Assembly (NCBI RefSeq): GCF_004118375.1
Contig: NZ_SDHX01000001.1
Coordinates: 1,491,693 to 1,555,692 of the forward strand
Origin: Oleiharenicola lentus
GTDB taxonomy: Bacteria; Verrucomicrobiota; Verrucomicrobiia; Opitutales; Opitutaceae
DNA: 64,000 nt
Reading direction: 5' to 3'
Under the pieces are notes generated by a model. It was not told the DNA's origin. It was given only the letters and a program-made list of their open reading frames with translations, and did not search any database. The translations under genes and the position numbers were made by a program. Within the stretch, counting starts at the first letter, position 1; every line of letters begins with the position of its first letter. Shown here in pieces: positions 1 to 8,058 of the stretch.

Positions 1-196
1 GCTCCAAGATCTTCTCGACGACCTCGGGCTGGCGACGGGCATTCTCGCGGATGATGAAGATCACGCGCTCAATGGCGACGGTGATCATGAGGAACGAGAC
101 AAGCAGGATGGGCCACATGATGGGGCCACCGTGCTTGAACAACTCCATCGGAGTCTGGTTCATCAGGAACGCGAGGGGCATGGATGCAGAGATCAT
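1..196 (-). CDS. MotA/TolQ/ExbB-type proton channel protein, N-terminal part (cut by window edge)
   Basis: Only the first 65 codons lie in the window; the gene runs off the left edge. The visible start has a short N-terminus with the segment ELFKHGGPIMWPILLVSFL followed by an IERVIFI stretch. This is the usual beginning of ExbB/TolQ/MotA channel proteins: a first membrane helix, then a charged cytoplasmic segment. Members of the family use the proton gradient to drive TonB or Tol partners at the inner membrane. The start at 196 is the first ATG; a second in-frame ATG lies five codons later. No clear Shine-Dalgarno sequence precedes either. The gene lies downstream of three tRNA genes on the same strand. 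Whether it is ExbB or TolQ cannot be told from this fragment. Confidence 0.75.
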   Translation of the reverse strand, partial: MISASMPLAFLMNQTPMELFKHGGPIMWPILLVSFLMITVAIERVIFIIRENARRQPEVVEKILE

Positions 197-440
197 AGTG
201 CGAGTGTGATTTTATGACTGAGCGGGGGATTATAGTTTTCCTGTCGGAAAGGGGAGCGGCAGCCAGTGGGCGAGGTGAGTGTGGGGTCAAGCACCCGACT
301 GGAGCTTACTAATACATGTGCAATTAACTCGTGAATACAAATGCTGCTTAAAAGGAGTTTGCACTGTCAATGCGGTTTCTGTGCCAGCGCCTCGAAACTT
401 GTGAGGCAGCAAACGAATTCATGCAGCTCATCAGGGAAAT

Positions 441-514
441 TGGCTGCCCGACTAGGACTCGAACCTAGACAGAACGAGTCAGAGTCGTTCGTGCTACCAT
501 TACACCATCGGGCA
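441..514 (-). tRNA. tRNA-Gln (anticodon CUG)
   Basis: The minus strand folds as a full cloverleaf: acceptor stem TGCCCGA/TCGGGCA, a D-arm containing GGTGTAATGGTAGCA, an anticodon stem AACGA/TCGTT enclosing loop CTCTGAC (anticodon CTG), and a T-arm with GGTTCGAGTCC. Discriminator G and an encoded CCA follow. It is last of three tRNA genes in tandem on this strand. Confidence 0.95.
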
Positions 515-587
515 GTGGGAAAATTCGTGCGGCATGACGATTGCGTGGGGGTAGTGGACGCTGGCGCAGCCGTGAAATCTGAAAAAG

Positions 588-662
588 TGGAGCCGGCGAT
601 GGGATTCGAACCCGCAACCGCCTGTTTACAAAACAGGTGCTCTACCATTGAGCTACGCCGGC
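588..662 (-). tRNA. tRNA-Thr (anticodon UGU)
   Basis: Cloverleaf on the minus strand with acceptor stem GCCGGCG/CGCCGGC, D-arm AGCTCAATGGTAGAGC, anticodon stem CCTGT/ACAGG with loop TTTGTAA (anticodon TGT), T-arm GGGTTCGAATCCC, discriminator T and encoded CCA. It lies between tRNA-Lys and tRNA-Gln and is probably cotranscribed with them. Confidence 0.95.
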
Positions 663-714
663 GTTGCGTGCCGGGCACGATAAAATTGGGATAATTGGCA
701 AACAACCCGAAATT

Positions 715-789
715 TGGTGGCTCCCCGGGGACTCGAACCCCGAACCTACTGATTAAGAGTCAGCTGCTCTACCATTGAGCTAGGAAGCC
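715..789 (-). tRNA. tRNA-Lys (anticodon CUU)
   Basis: Cloverleaf on the minus strand: acceptor GGCTTCC/GGGAGCC with one G-U pair, D-arm AGCTCAATGGTAGAGC, anticodon loop CTCTTAA (anticodon CTT), T-arm GGGGTTCGAGTCCCC, discriminator A and encoded CCA. It is first of the three-tRNA cluster. Confidence 0.95.
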
Positions 790-806
790 GCAAAAATGGA
801 GGGCCA

Positions 807-835
807 GAACCTCATTAACGCAGGATGCATGTCAA
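807..835 (-). promoter_or_regulatory. Candidate promoter of the tRNA-Lys-Thr-Gln cluster
   Basis: A perfect TTGACA hexamer (835 to 830 on the minus strand) sits about 40 bases before the first tRNA base, the right place for a -35 element. The corresponding -10 position (AGGTTC) matches the consensus poorly, so this rests mainly on the -35 box and position. Confidence 0.3.
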
Positions 836-1053
836 CCTATTTTCCTGCGGGATCATCAGGAATGTTCTGGGGCTGATTCGCGCCGTGAGAAAGTGTTATT
901 CTCCGGCCGAATTTCTGGGCGTTAAATTGGCTCAATCCATTCATGGCCGGCCTGCGCCCGAAGCGCTCGGGCCGACGGTGTTGCTCGCATTCATCGTTCA
1001 GACAAAATACTTGCCAAGCCCTCCGGCCTTCTCTGTTTTGGCCAACTCATCCC

Positions 1054-1248
1054 ATGCAAAAGACCAAAAAGTCCGTTGCCAAGCGCTTCAAATTGTCCGC
1101 CACGGGCAAGTTGATCCGGCGCACGCCCGGGTTCCGTCACCTGCTGGCCGCCAAGAGCACGAAGTCCAAACGCCGTGCTTCCCGCGACAAGCTGGTGGCC
1201 CCCGGTCATGCCGAGCCGCTCAAGCGCTGTCTGCCCTTTGGGCTCTAA
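1054..1248 (+). CDS. rpmI: 50S ribosomal protein L35
   Basis: A 64-residue, very basic protein beginning MQKTKKSVAKRFKLSATGKL, with the family's conserved KRRASRDKLV region and C-terminal motif KRCLPFG (L35 proteins usually end in a related R-x-L-P-x-G sequence). It is part of the large ribosomal subunit. The start is the ATG giving the standard L35 N-terminus; no good ribosome binding site is visible. rplT follows 87 bases downstream, the usual pairing. infC, which often precedes rpmI, is not present upstream, where tRNA genes on the other strand lie instead. Confidence 0.96.
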   Translation: MQKTKKSVAKRFKLSATGKLIRRTPGFRHLLAAKSTKSKRRASRDKLVAPGHAEPLKRCLPFGL

Positions 1249-1335
1249 TCAGACAGCCGAAGCGAAAACCACAACTCCGCCAGGCGGGTGAATCCTAACG
1301 AGACGACCCGCCGGCGCCCAAAACACTAAAACAAC

Positions 1336-1722
1336 ATGCCTCGTGTCACAAACTCCCCCGCGTCGCGCAAGCGCCGCAAGAAAGTGCTGAAATACGCCAA
1401 GGGCTATTTCGGCAACAAGTCCAAGCTGTTCCGCTACGCCAAGGAAGCGGTCCAGCATGCCTGGCAATACGCCTACATCGACCGCAAGAAGAAGAAGGCC
1501 AACATGCGCGGCCTTTGGATCGTGCGTCTGAACGCCGCCTGCCGCGAGGCCGGCCTCAGCTACAGCCGCTTCATCGAGGGTCTCAAGGCTGCGAAGATCG
1601 AGCTCGATCGTCGCCAGCTCTCCGAGATCGCGATCGCCGACGCCGTCGCCTTCAAGGCCCTGGTCGAGAAGTCCAAGGCCGCGCTGAAGAGCAAGCCGGG
1701 CGTCACCCTCCAGAAGGCCTGA
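1336..1722 (+). CDS. rplT: 50S ribosomal protein L20
   Basis: A 128-residue basic protein starting MPRVTNSPASRKRRKKVLKY. It has the L20 signatures AKGYFGNKSKLFR, the KKKKANMRGLWIVRLNAACR region and the C-terminal IADAVAFKALV segment. L20 binds 23S rRNA early in assembly of the large subunit and in some bacteria represses its own operon; no specific autoregulatory structure was identified here. It follows rpmI and precedes pheS, an order common in bacteria (rpmI-rplT-pheST). A hairpin with a T-run separates it from pheS. Confidence 0.97.
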   Translation: MPRVTNSPASRKRRKKVLKYAKGYFGNKSKLFRYAKEAVQHAWQYAYIDRKKKKANMRGLWIVRLNAACREAGLSYSRFIEGLKAAKIELDRRQLSEIAIADAVAFKALVEKSKAALKSKPGVTLQKA

Positions 1723-1775
1723 TCCCGCGCGAGCCTCTCGGGGCTCGCCTTCCGGTCGAAAGACCATTTCACAGA

Positions 1776-1813
1776 AGGACGGTCTCTTCGGAGCCCGTCC
1801 TTTTTCTTTTTCC
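1776..1813 (+). terminator. Hairpin with T-run between rplT and pheS (terminator or attenuator)
   Basis: Stem AGGACGG (1776-1782) pairs with CCGTCCT (1795-1801) around a 12-base loop and is followed by a pyrimidine run (TTTTTCTTTTTC). The structure ends about five bases before the pheS ATG, so it could end rpmI-rplT transcripts or modulate read-through into pheS. Confidence 0.75.
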
Positions 1814-1818
1814 CGATC

Positions 1819-2862
1819 ATGCAAGAAACCATCTCCGCGATCCTCGCCAAGGCCCAGCCCGAGCTGGCCGCGCTCAAGACGCGCGCCGAGTTCGAAGCCG
1901 CCAAGGCCCGCTACGTCGGCCCCAACGGCGAATTCACCGCCCTCATGAAACAGATGGGCGCGGTGCCCAAGGAGCAGCGCCCCGCCATGGGCAAGCTCGT
2001 CAACGAGGCCAAGGCGCAGCTGTCGGCGCAGCTCGACGCTACGCTCGAGCGTATCGCCGCCGCCGAGATCGCCGCGCAGCTCGGGCCCATCGTGGACCCC
2101 ACGCTGCCGTCGCCCGACCCCGGTCCCGGCACCATGCACCCGCTCACGCAGGTGCGCGAGGAGATGTGCCGCATCCTGCGCAAGGCGGGCTTCACGGTCG
2201 CCGACGGCCCGGAGGTCGAGACGGAGTATTACTGCTTCGATGCGCTCAACACTCCCGCCGACCATCCGGCGCGCGCCGAGCAGGATACGTTTTACTTTCC
2301 GGAGAACGCCAAGTTCGGCAACATCGCCCGCAAGGTCCCCGGCGAGAAATACCTCCTGCGCACGCACACCTCGTCGGTGCAGATCCGCACCATGCTCAAG
2401 GGCGAGCCGCCCATCCGCATCGTGTCTCCCGGCCGCGTCTATCGCCGCGACACCACCGACGCCACGCACAGCGCCAACTTCCACCAGCTCGAGTGTCTCT
2501 ATGTGGACAAAAACGTCACCGTGCGCGACCTGAAGGCGCTGCTCGACTACATCTTCGCCTCGTTGCTCGGCAAGGACACCAAGACCCGTTTCCGCCCGCA
2601 TTACTTCGGTTACACCGAGCCCTCCTTCGAGGTGGACCTTTCCGCCAAGCACCTGCCCAAGGTGAACAAGGAGTGGATCGAGATCGGCGGCTGCGGCATG
2701 GTTGATCCGTCGGTGTTCGAGGCCGTTGGTTACGACCCCGAGGTCTGGACCGGCTATGCCTTCGGCATGGGCCTCGAGCGCCTCGCGATGCTCGTCTATG
2801 GCATCGATGACATCCGCTATTTCTACCAGAACGACGTTCGCTTCCTGAAGCAGTTCGCCTGA
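1819..2862 (+). CDS. pheS: Phenylalanine-tRNA ligase alpha subunit
   Basis: 347 residues, typical for PheS. It is the catalytic subunit of the alpha2-beta2 enzyme that charges tRNA-Phe in the cytoplasm. Seen: an N-terminal coiled-coil arm (roughly residues 1-85, tRNA binding); class II synthetase core with HPLTQVREEM and the region GPEVETEYYCFDALN; motif 2 around RTHTSSVQIRTM and VYRRDTTDATHSANFHQLE; motif 3 at the C-terminus, GMGLERLAMLVYGIDDIR. It starts just after a hairpin and T-run; pheT begins eight bases after its stop, so the two are surely cotranscribed. Confidence 0.97.
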   Translation: MQETISAILAKAQPELAALKTRAEFEAAKARYVGPNGEFTALMKQMGAVPKEQRPAMGKLVNEAKAQLSAQLDATLERIAAAEIAAQLGPIVDPTLPSPDPGPGTMHPLTQVREEMCRILRKAGFTVADGPEVETEYYCFDALNTPADHPARAEQDTFYFPENAKFGNIARKVPGEKYLLRTHTSSVQIRTMLKGEPPIRIVSPGRVYRRDTTDATHSANFHQLECLYVDKNVTVRDLKALLDYIFASLLGKDTKTRFRPHYFGYTEPSFEVDLSAKHLPKVNKEWIEIGGCGMVDPSVFEAVGYDPEVWTGYAFGMGLERLAMLVYGIDDIRYFYQNDVRFLKQFA

Positions 2863-2870
2863 GACGCCCG

Positions 2871-5336
2871 ATGAAAATTTCCCTCAATTGGCTCAAGCAA
2901 TACGTGAACCTCGACGGTGTCTCCACCGACGAGCTGAAGCGCGCCGTCACCTTCCTCGGCTTCGAGGTCGAGGGCGTGGCCAGCACCGGTCTGCCGCCGC
3001 TGCAAAACGTCGTCGTGGGCGAAATCCTCACGCGCACCAAGATTCCGAACCTCAAGAAGGACATCTCTCTCTGCACGGTTGAGGTTGGTGCCGCCCACGG
3101 CGGCGTACGCACCATCGTGTGTGGCGCACCCAACTGCGATGCCGGCAACCGCGTCCCCGTGGCCCTGCCCGGTGCAGTTCTGCCGAGCGGGTTCCAGATC
3201 GCCCTGCGCAAGACCTACGGCCACGAGTCGCAGGGCATGATGTGCGCTCCCGACGAACTCGGCCTGTCCGGCGACCACGCCGGCCTGCTGATTCTCCCGG
3301 CGATCACGCCCATCGGCCAGCCGATCAACGACGCCGTCCCCGGCGGCGACACCGTGCTCGACATCGAGATCACGCCGAACCGACCGGACGCACTCAGCCA
3401 CATCGGCATCGCGCGCGAACTCGCCGCCTGGTTTTGCAAGGACGTCAGTTACCCCTCGATCAAGTTCCGCGGCGAGACGCACGGTTCCCGCCCCGACATC
3501 CTTGCCGACATCAAGGTCGAGGCGCCCAAGGACTGCCCGCTCTACATCGGCATCGCCATCGCCGGCGTGAAGGTCGGCCCGAGCCCGGCGTGGATGCAGG
3601 AGCGTCTCAAGGCCATCGGCCTGCGCCCGATCAACAACCTCGTGGACGTGGGCAACTACGTCATGCTCGAGCTGGGCCAGCCGCTGCACGTTTTCGATTC
3701 CAAGAAGATCGGCGGTCGCAAGATCATCATCCGCCACGCCCACGACGGCGAGAAGCTCGTCACCCTCGATGCGAAGGAACGCGTGCTCAACAACCGCATG
3801 CTGGTCATCGCCGACGAGTCCAGGCCGCTCGTCGTGGCCGGCATCATGGGCGGCGCGGATGCGGGCGTGGACGAAACCACGACCGACATCGTGCTTGAGG
3901 CGGCGTATTTCCGCCCGCAACTGATCCGCGCCACTTCCAAGAAACTCGGACTCGCGTCAGACTCTTCCTACCGCTTCGAACGCGGCGTGGATCCGCACAG
4001 CACGCTGGAAGCGGCGCAGCGCGCCGTGGACCTGTTGCTCGAAACGGCTGGGGGCACCGTGGTCGGACCGTCGTTCAAGGTCGGTGGCGACGTGCCGTGG
4101 CAGCGCGAGATCGTCGTCACGCCCGCCTACATCAACGAGAAGCTTGGCTTCGAAATTCCCGCTGACGAACAGCGCGCCGCACTCGAGGCGCTCGACCTCG
4201 TTGTGACTCACGAGGAGCCGACCGAGAAACGCGGCCCTGCGTGGACCGTGGCCATCCCGAGTTACCGCGCCGATCTCGACCGTCCGATCGACCTCGTCGA
4301 GGAAGTTTTGCGCGTTTACGGCACTGAAAAGGTGCCCGCCGCACCGGCCGTCGGCCCGGCCTTGGTGGATGCCGAGGATGCGCCGACCGTCGTGTTCAAC
4401 CGCAAGGTCACGGACTACCTTGTCGGGCAGCATTTCCACGAGTGCGTGAACTACACGCTGCGCTCGGCCAAGGAGCTCAAGACCTGGGTCTCCGACACGG
4501 CCGTGCAGGAACTCGGTCTGCTCAATCCCTTCGTCGAGGAGCAGTCGCACCTGCGCCCCACGCTGGTGCTCGGCCTGCTTGAGTCGCTCAAGCTCAACCA
4601 GTCGCGCGGCAACCATGTCTCCCGCCTCTGCGAAACCGGCCGCGTGTTCATGGAAATCAACGGCACGGTGCACGAGTGCGCCGGCGTCGGCTTCATCATG
4701 GCCGAGAATCCCAAGGCCCGTTCCTGGCTCGTTCGTGATCAGCCGGACTTCTACACCGTTAAGCGCCACATGGAGATTCTCGCCGCCGAGGCGGGGATTG
4801 ACCTCTCGGCGCAGCCGCTCGTGCCGGTGTCCGGCGCCTATTGGGGGTGGCAGGAAGGCCATGCAGCCGCTGCCGGGGAAATGAAGCACGGTTGGTCTGC
4901 GCGCTTTGGCCTGCTGAATCTCGCGATGGTCCGCGCCGCGGGCGTCGAGGGCAAGGTCTGGTCCGGCATGCTCGCCATACTGCCGGAAAATCTCACGGCC
5001 GACGGCGCGCGCCGCCGTTACCGTAACTTCAGTCTGCAGCCCGTCGCCCTGCGCGACCTGGCGCTCGTGATGGATGTTGCGCGCCAGGCTGAGGAGGTGC
5101 GCACCCAGCTGCTCCAGACCGCCCGGTCGGCTGCCGGCACCGCCTTTGCTGTCGAGGGGGTCGAGATCTTTGACGTGTATCGGGGCTCGGGTCTCCCCGA
5201 GGGGAAGAAGAGCGTGGCCTTCGCGCTCTCGTTCCGCTCGGCCGAACGCACGCTCACCGACGACGAGGTCAACGCGGTCTTCGCCAAGATACAGCAGGAG
5301 ATCGCCGCTGATGGCAGTGTCACCGTGCGCGCCTGA
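2871..5336 (+). CDS. pheT: Phenylalanine-tRNA ligase beta subunit
   Basis: 821 residues, the usual size of the long bacterial PheT. Domains by order: N-terminal segment MKISLNWLKQYVNLDG, an EMAP/OB-type tRNA-binding domain (about residues 40-155, with VCGAPNCDAGNRVPVALPGA), B3/B4 editing domain (about 215-400, with INNLVDVGNYVMLELGQPLH and RPLVVAGIMGG), B5 domain with the class II-like fold (to about 690), and C-terminal anticodon-binding FDX-ACB domain (about 725-821, FSLQPVALRDLALVMD to AFALSFRSAERTLTDDEV). The editing domain hydrolyses Tyr-tRNA-Phe in known homologues. Second gene of the pheST operon. Confidence 0.97.
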   Translation: MKISLNWLKQYVNLDGVSTDELKRAVTFLGFEVEGVASTGLPPLQNVVVGEILTRTKIPNLKKDISLCTVEVGAAHGGVRTIVCGAPNCDAGNRVPVALPGAVLPSGFQIALRKTYGHESQGMMCAPDELGLSGDHAGLLILPAITPIGQPINDAVPGGDTVLDIEITPNRPDALSHIGIARELAAWFCKDVSYPSIKFRGETHGSRPDILADIKVEAPKDCPLYIGIAIAGVKVGPSPAWMQERLKAIGLRPINNLVDVGNYVMLELGQPLHVFDSKKIGGRKIIIRHAHDGEKLVTLDAKERVLNNRMLVIADESRPLVVAGIMGGADAGVDETTTDIVLEAAYFRPQLIRATSKKLGLASDSSYRFERGVDPHSTLEAAQRAVDLLLETAGGTVVGPSFKVGGDVPWQREIVVTPAYINEKLGFEIPADEQRAALEALDLVVTHEEPTEKRGPAWTVAIPSYRADLDRPIDLVEEVLRVYGTEKVPAAPAVGPALVDAEDAPTVVFNRKVTDYLVGQHFHECVNYTLRSAKELKTWVSDTAVQELGLLNPFVEEQSHLRPTLVLGLLESLKLNQSRGNHVSRLCETGRVFMEINGTVHECAGVGFIMAENPKARSWLVRDQPDFYTVKRHMEILAAEAGIDLSAQPLVPVSGAYWGWQEGHAAAAGEMKHGWSARFGLLNLAMVRAAGVEGKVWSGMLAILPENLTADGARRRYRNFSLQPVALRDLALVMDVARQAEEVRTQLLQTARSAAGTAFAVEGVEIFDVYRGSGLPEGKKSVAFALSFRSAERTLTDDEVNAVFAKIQQEIAADGSVTVRA

Positions 5337-5364
5337 GGCGCGCGGTGTGGCTGGCGGAATGGAG

Positions 5365-5384
5365 CCGGGGCGCTCTCGCCCCGG
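5365..5384. terminator. GC-rich hairpin between convergent pheT and PilZ gene
   Basis: An 8-bp perfect stem CCGGGGCG/CGCCCCGG with a CTCT loop lies in the 76-base gap between the two convergent genes. It has no T-run on either side, so a terminator role, perhaps for both strands, is only inferred from position. Confidence 0.4.
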
Positions 5385-5412
5385 GCGTTAGCCCACCATC
5401 ATTGCACCCTGC

Positions 5413-6168
5413 TCAGGCCGCGAAGAGTTCGAGGAACTTCCGGACCTCCGATGGCACCGACTTGTTAAGATTTTGTGTGACGAACTGAAACAGGCGGCGG
5501 ATCTCGTCCTTGTGGCCGGCTCCCATCGCGGTATTGGTGCCGTCGCGCCGGCCCACCTTGAGACCGGGCACCTCGGTGTTGCCGCGGATGACATAGTCGT
5601 GGATGAGCAGTTCGAAGAGTTTGGCGTTCTTGCCGTTGCTGTCGCGCCAGACATTCAGCTCCGATTCGGATTCGCCGCGATACTGTTCCTTGAGCAAGCC
5701 GGGGATGTCCTGTTTGACCCGGCTCACCGGCTCCAGGGTTGAGCCGACCACGACCGGCTCCATCAGCTGGAGAAAAGCCCTGCGCGCATAGGAATCGGGG
5801 AAGGCTAGGGTCAGGCCGCAGCTGACAAACTGCGCCCCGGCGCGGAAGTAGGCGACTCGCGCCTCGATTTCGAAAAGCAGGTTCTCCAACTCCAGTTTCA
5901 GCTGGCACACATCGCCGGGTGAGGCGGAGGCGGCCGGGTGAAGGCGGATGTTGGCACCGTTGCTGGAAAGATCAACCAGCTGGCCACCCCAATCCGTGGA
6001 TCCGGCGCGATGGCCGGTCAGCAGGCCGCCGTCTCCATCCCGGGAAGGCAGGGAGAGCTTGGCCTTCAGGGCGAATTTCACCCCGACGGGATAGCGTTTG
6101 GCGCCGCGTTTGTCAGAGTTTCCAATCTCGGGTTTCTTGAAATCCAGGATCTTCTTGAAAAGCAGCAT
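5413..6168 (-). CDS. PilZ-domain protein, family with conserved C-terminal domain (copy 1)
   Basis: 251 residues. After an N-terminal tag MLLFKKILDFKKPEI comes a PilZ domain with both cyclic-di-GMP signatures: RGAKR (RxxxR) near residue 23 and DLSSNG (DxSxxG) near residue 68. PilZ domains bind c-di-GMP and alter motility, adhesion or exopolysaccharide; what this one controls is unknown. The second half is not a standard PilZ fold: it has an ELNVWRD segment, a HDYVIRG segment and a C-terminal block DEIRRLFQFVTQNLNKSVP ending in FLELFAA. These blocks recur in the genes at 9509-10264 and 10277-11020, so the three are paralogues. The start was set at the ATG giving the shared MLLF N-terminus; longer in-frame upstream sequence is not similar. 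Divergent from gatC. Confidence 0.82.
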   Translation of the reverse strand: MLLFKKILDFKKPEIGNSDKRGAKRYPVGVKFALKAKLSLPSRDGDGGLLTGHRAGSTDWGGQLVDLSSNGANIRLHPAASASPGDVCQLKLELENLLFEIEARVAYFRAGAQFVSCGLTLAFPDSYARRAFLQLMEPVVVGSTLEPVSRVKQDIPGLLKEQYRGESESELNVWRDSNGKNAKLFELLIHDYVIRGNTEVPGLKVGRRDGTNTAMGAGHKDEIRRLFQFVTQNLNKSVPSEVRKFLELFAA

Positions 6169-6294
6169 GCCGCCAGCCGACGCCGAAGATGTGTAGCCGT
6201 CAAGCTGCCAGAGCGCTGTCCAGTCTCGGGCGACTTTTGCCGATTGCCATGGGACGCATCCGCCGCCTGCTTGGTGGGCGTCATTGACCCTTCC

Positions 6295-6585
6295 ATGAGC
6301 GCCGGATCCGACCTCAACATCGACTACGTGGCCAACCTGGCCCGCCTCGCCCTGACCGACGAGCAAAAGGCCCGCTATGCCCGCCAATTGGGCGACATCC
6401 TGCACTACGTGGACAAGCTCAAGCAGGTGGATGTCGCAGGCGTCGAGCCCATGGCTCACGCCGCCCCGGTTTTCAATGTCTGGCAAACCGACGAGCCGCG
6501 CTCCGGCCTGACGACCGGGCAGGCCCTGCGCAACGCTCCCGCGCAGCGGCAGAACATGATCGTCGTGCCCAAGGTCGTCGAATAA
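6295..6585 (+). CDS. gatC: Asp-tRNA(Asn)/Glu-tRNA(Gln) amidotransferase subunit C
   Basis: 96 residues starting MSAGSDLNIDYVANLARLAL, with the GatC features LTDEQKARYARQLGDILHYVDKL and the C-terminal LRNAPAQRQNMIVVPKVVE. GatC stabilises GatA and anchors it to GatB in the enzyme that amidates mischarged Glu-tRNA-Gln or Asp-tRNA-Asn. The start gives a normal-length GatC; the reading frame extends upstream but that part lies opposite the PilZ gene and has no GatC similarity. gatA starts three bases after the stop. Confidence 0.95.
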   Translation: MSAGSDLNIDYVANLARLALTDEQKARYARQLGDILHYVDKLKQVDVAGVEPMAHAAPVFNVWQTDEPRSGLTTGQALRNAPAQRQNMIVVPKVVE

Positions 6586-6588
6586 GCC

Positions 6589-8058
6589 ATGGCGCGCGAT
6601 CTTACCTATCTTTCCGCCACCGAGCTGGCGGCACTGCTCGCCACCCGACAGCTTTCGTCGGTCGAGCTGGTGCAGTCCTGCCTCGCCCGCGTGCAAGCCG
6701 TGGATACGCAGGTGAAAGCCTTCAATTCCCGTGATGAAGCGGCCGCGCTCGCCGCCGCCCGCGAATCTGATGCCCGTCGCGCCGCCGGGCAGGCGAGGGG
6801 ACCGCTCGACGGCATCCCGGTCGGTTTCAAGGACGTCATCGCCGTCGAGGGGCAACCGCTCACGTGTTCCAGCAAGATGTTGGCGAACTACGTTTCCCCT
6901 TACGACGCCACTGTCACGACCCGCCTGAAAGCCGCCGGCGCGATTCCGCTCGGCCGGCTCAACATGGACGAGTTCGCCATGGGCTCCTCGACGGAAAACT
7001 CCGCCTTCGGCCCGACGGCCAACCCGTGGGACCTCACGCGCGTGCCCGGCGGCAGCTCCGGCGGCTCAGCCGCGGCCGTCGCCGCAGGCGAACTGCCGCT
7101 CACGCTCGGTTCCGATACGGGCGGCTCCATCCGCCAGCCGGCGGCGCTTTGCGGCATCGTCGGACTCAAGCCGACCTACGGCTTGGTCTCCCGCTTCGGG
7201 CTCGCCGCCTACGCGTCGTCCCTTGACCAGATTGGTCCGCTCAGTCGCACGGTGGATGATGCCGCGGTGTTGCTGCAGGCCATCGCCGGACACGACGAGC
7301 GTGACTCGACCTCGTTTAAGGCTGACGTGCCCGATTACCGCGCAGAGATGGCGAAGCGCTCCGGCCCGTGGCGCATCGGCGTGCCGAAAGAGTTCTTTGG
7401 CGCCGGTCTCGACCCTGAGGTGGGAGCCGCCGTGCAGTCGGCCATTGGGCACTACCGCAAGGCCGGCTGCGAAATCCGCGAGGTATCGCTGCCGTTGGCG
7501 GCGGAGCAGGCCATCGCGGTTTACTACCTCATCGCCACGGCCGAGGCCTCGTCCAATCTCGCCCGCTACGACGGCATCCGCTACGGCCACCGCGCCGCCA
7601 AGGCCAAGGATGTCGTGGACCTCTATTTCCAGTCGCGCGCCGAGGGTTTTGGCGACGAGGTGAAGCGCCGCATCATTCTCGGCACCCACGTGCTGAGCAG
7701 CGGCTACTACGATGCCTATTACCTGCGCGCCCAGAAGGTGCGCACGCTTATCCGCAACGAGTTCGCCGCCGTGCTGAAGGACTGCGATGCGTTGCTCTCG
7801 CCCACGTCGCCGACTCCCGCGTTCAGGATCGGGGAGAAGTCGTCCGATCCGCTTGCGATGTATCTCACCGACATCTACACGATCAGCGTGAACCTCGCCG
7901 GCCTGCCGGGCATCTCGGTGCCCTGCGGTTTCACCGCCGGCGGTCTGCCCATCGGCCTGCAGCTGATCGGGCGGCCTTTCGACGAATCTGGCCTCCTCGC
8001 CATCGCCCGCCACTACGAACAGGCGCACGACTGGCGGAACTTCCATCCCTCACTCTGA
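6589..8058 (+). CDS. gatA: Asp-tRNA(Asn)/Glu-tRNA(Gln) amidotransferase subunit A
   Basis: 489 residues, standard for GatA. Amidase-signature enzyme that releases ammonia from glutamine for GatB. The catalytic Ser-cisSer-Lys set is visible: Lys81 in GIPVGFKDVI, and the serine-rich block VPGGSSGGSAAAVAAG followed by LGSDTGGSIRQPAA carrying the cis-Ser and nucleophile Ser. The substrate loop region LARYDGIRYGHR is also typical. The stop overlaps the gatB start by one base (TGATG), indicating translational coupling within gatCAB. The window has tRNA-Gln(CUG) but no glnS; presence of gatCAB alone does not show whether Gln-tRNA, Asn-tRNA or both are made this way. Confidence 0.97.
   Translation: MARDLTYLSATELAALLATRQLSSVELVQSCLARVQAVDTQVKAFNSRDEAAALAAARESDARRAAGQARGPLDGIPVGFKDVIAVEGQPLTCSSKMLANYVSPYDATVTTRLKAAGAIPLGRLNMDEFAMGSSTENSAFGPTANPWDLTRVPGGSSGGSAAAVAAGELPLTLGSDTGGSIRQPAALCGIVGLKPTYGLVSRFGLAAYASSLDQIGPLSRTVDDAAVLLQAIAGHDERDSTSFKADVPDYRAEMAKRSGPWRIGVPKEFFGAGLDPEVGAAVQSAIGHYRKAGCEIREVSLPLAAEQAIAVYYLIATAEASSNLARYDGIRYGHRAAKAKDVVDLYFQSRAEGFGDEVKRRIILGTHVLSSGYYDAYYLRAQKVRTLIRNEFAAVLKDCDALLSPTSPTPAFRIGEKSSDPLAMYLTDIYTISVNLAGLPGISVPCGFTAGGLPIGLQLIGRPFDESGLLAIARHYEQAHDWRNFHPSL

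Noticed and set aside
341-705. Short reading frames on both strands over the tRNA-Gln and tRNA-Thr genes
   Set aside because: They read through tRNA stems and loops; the tRNA cloverleaves explain the sequence.
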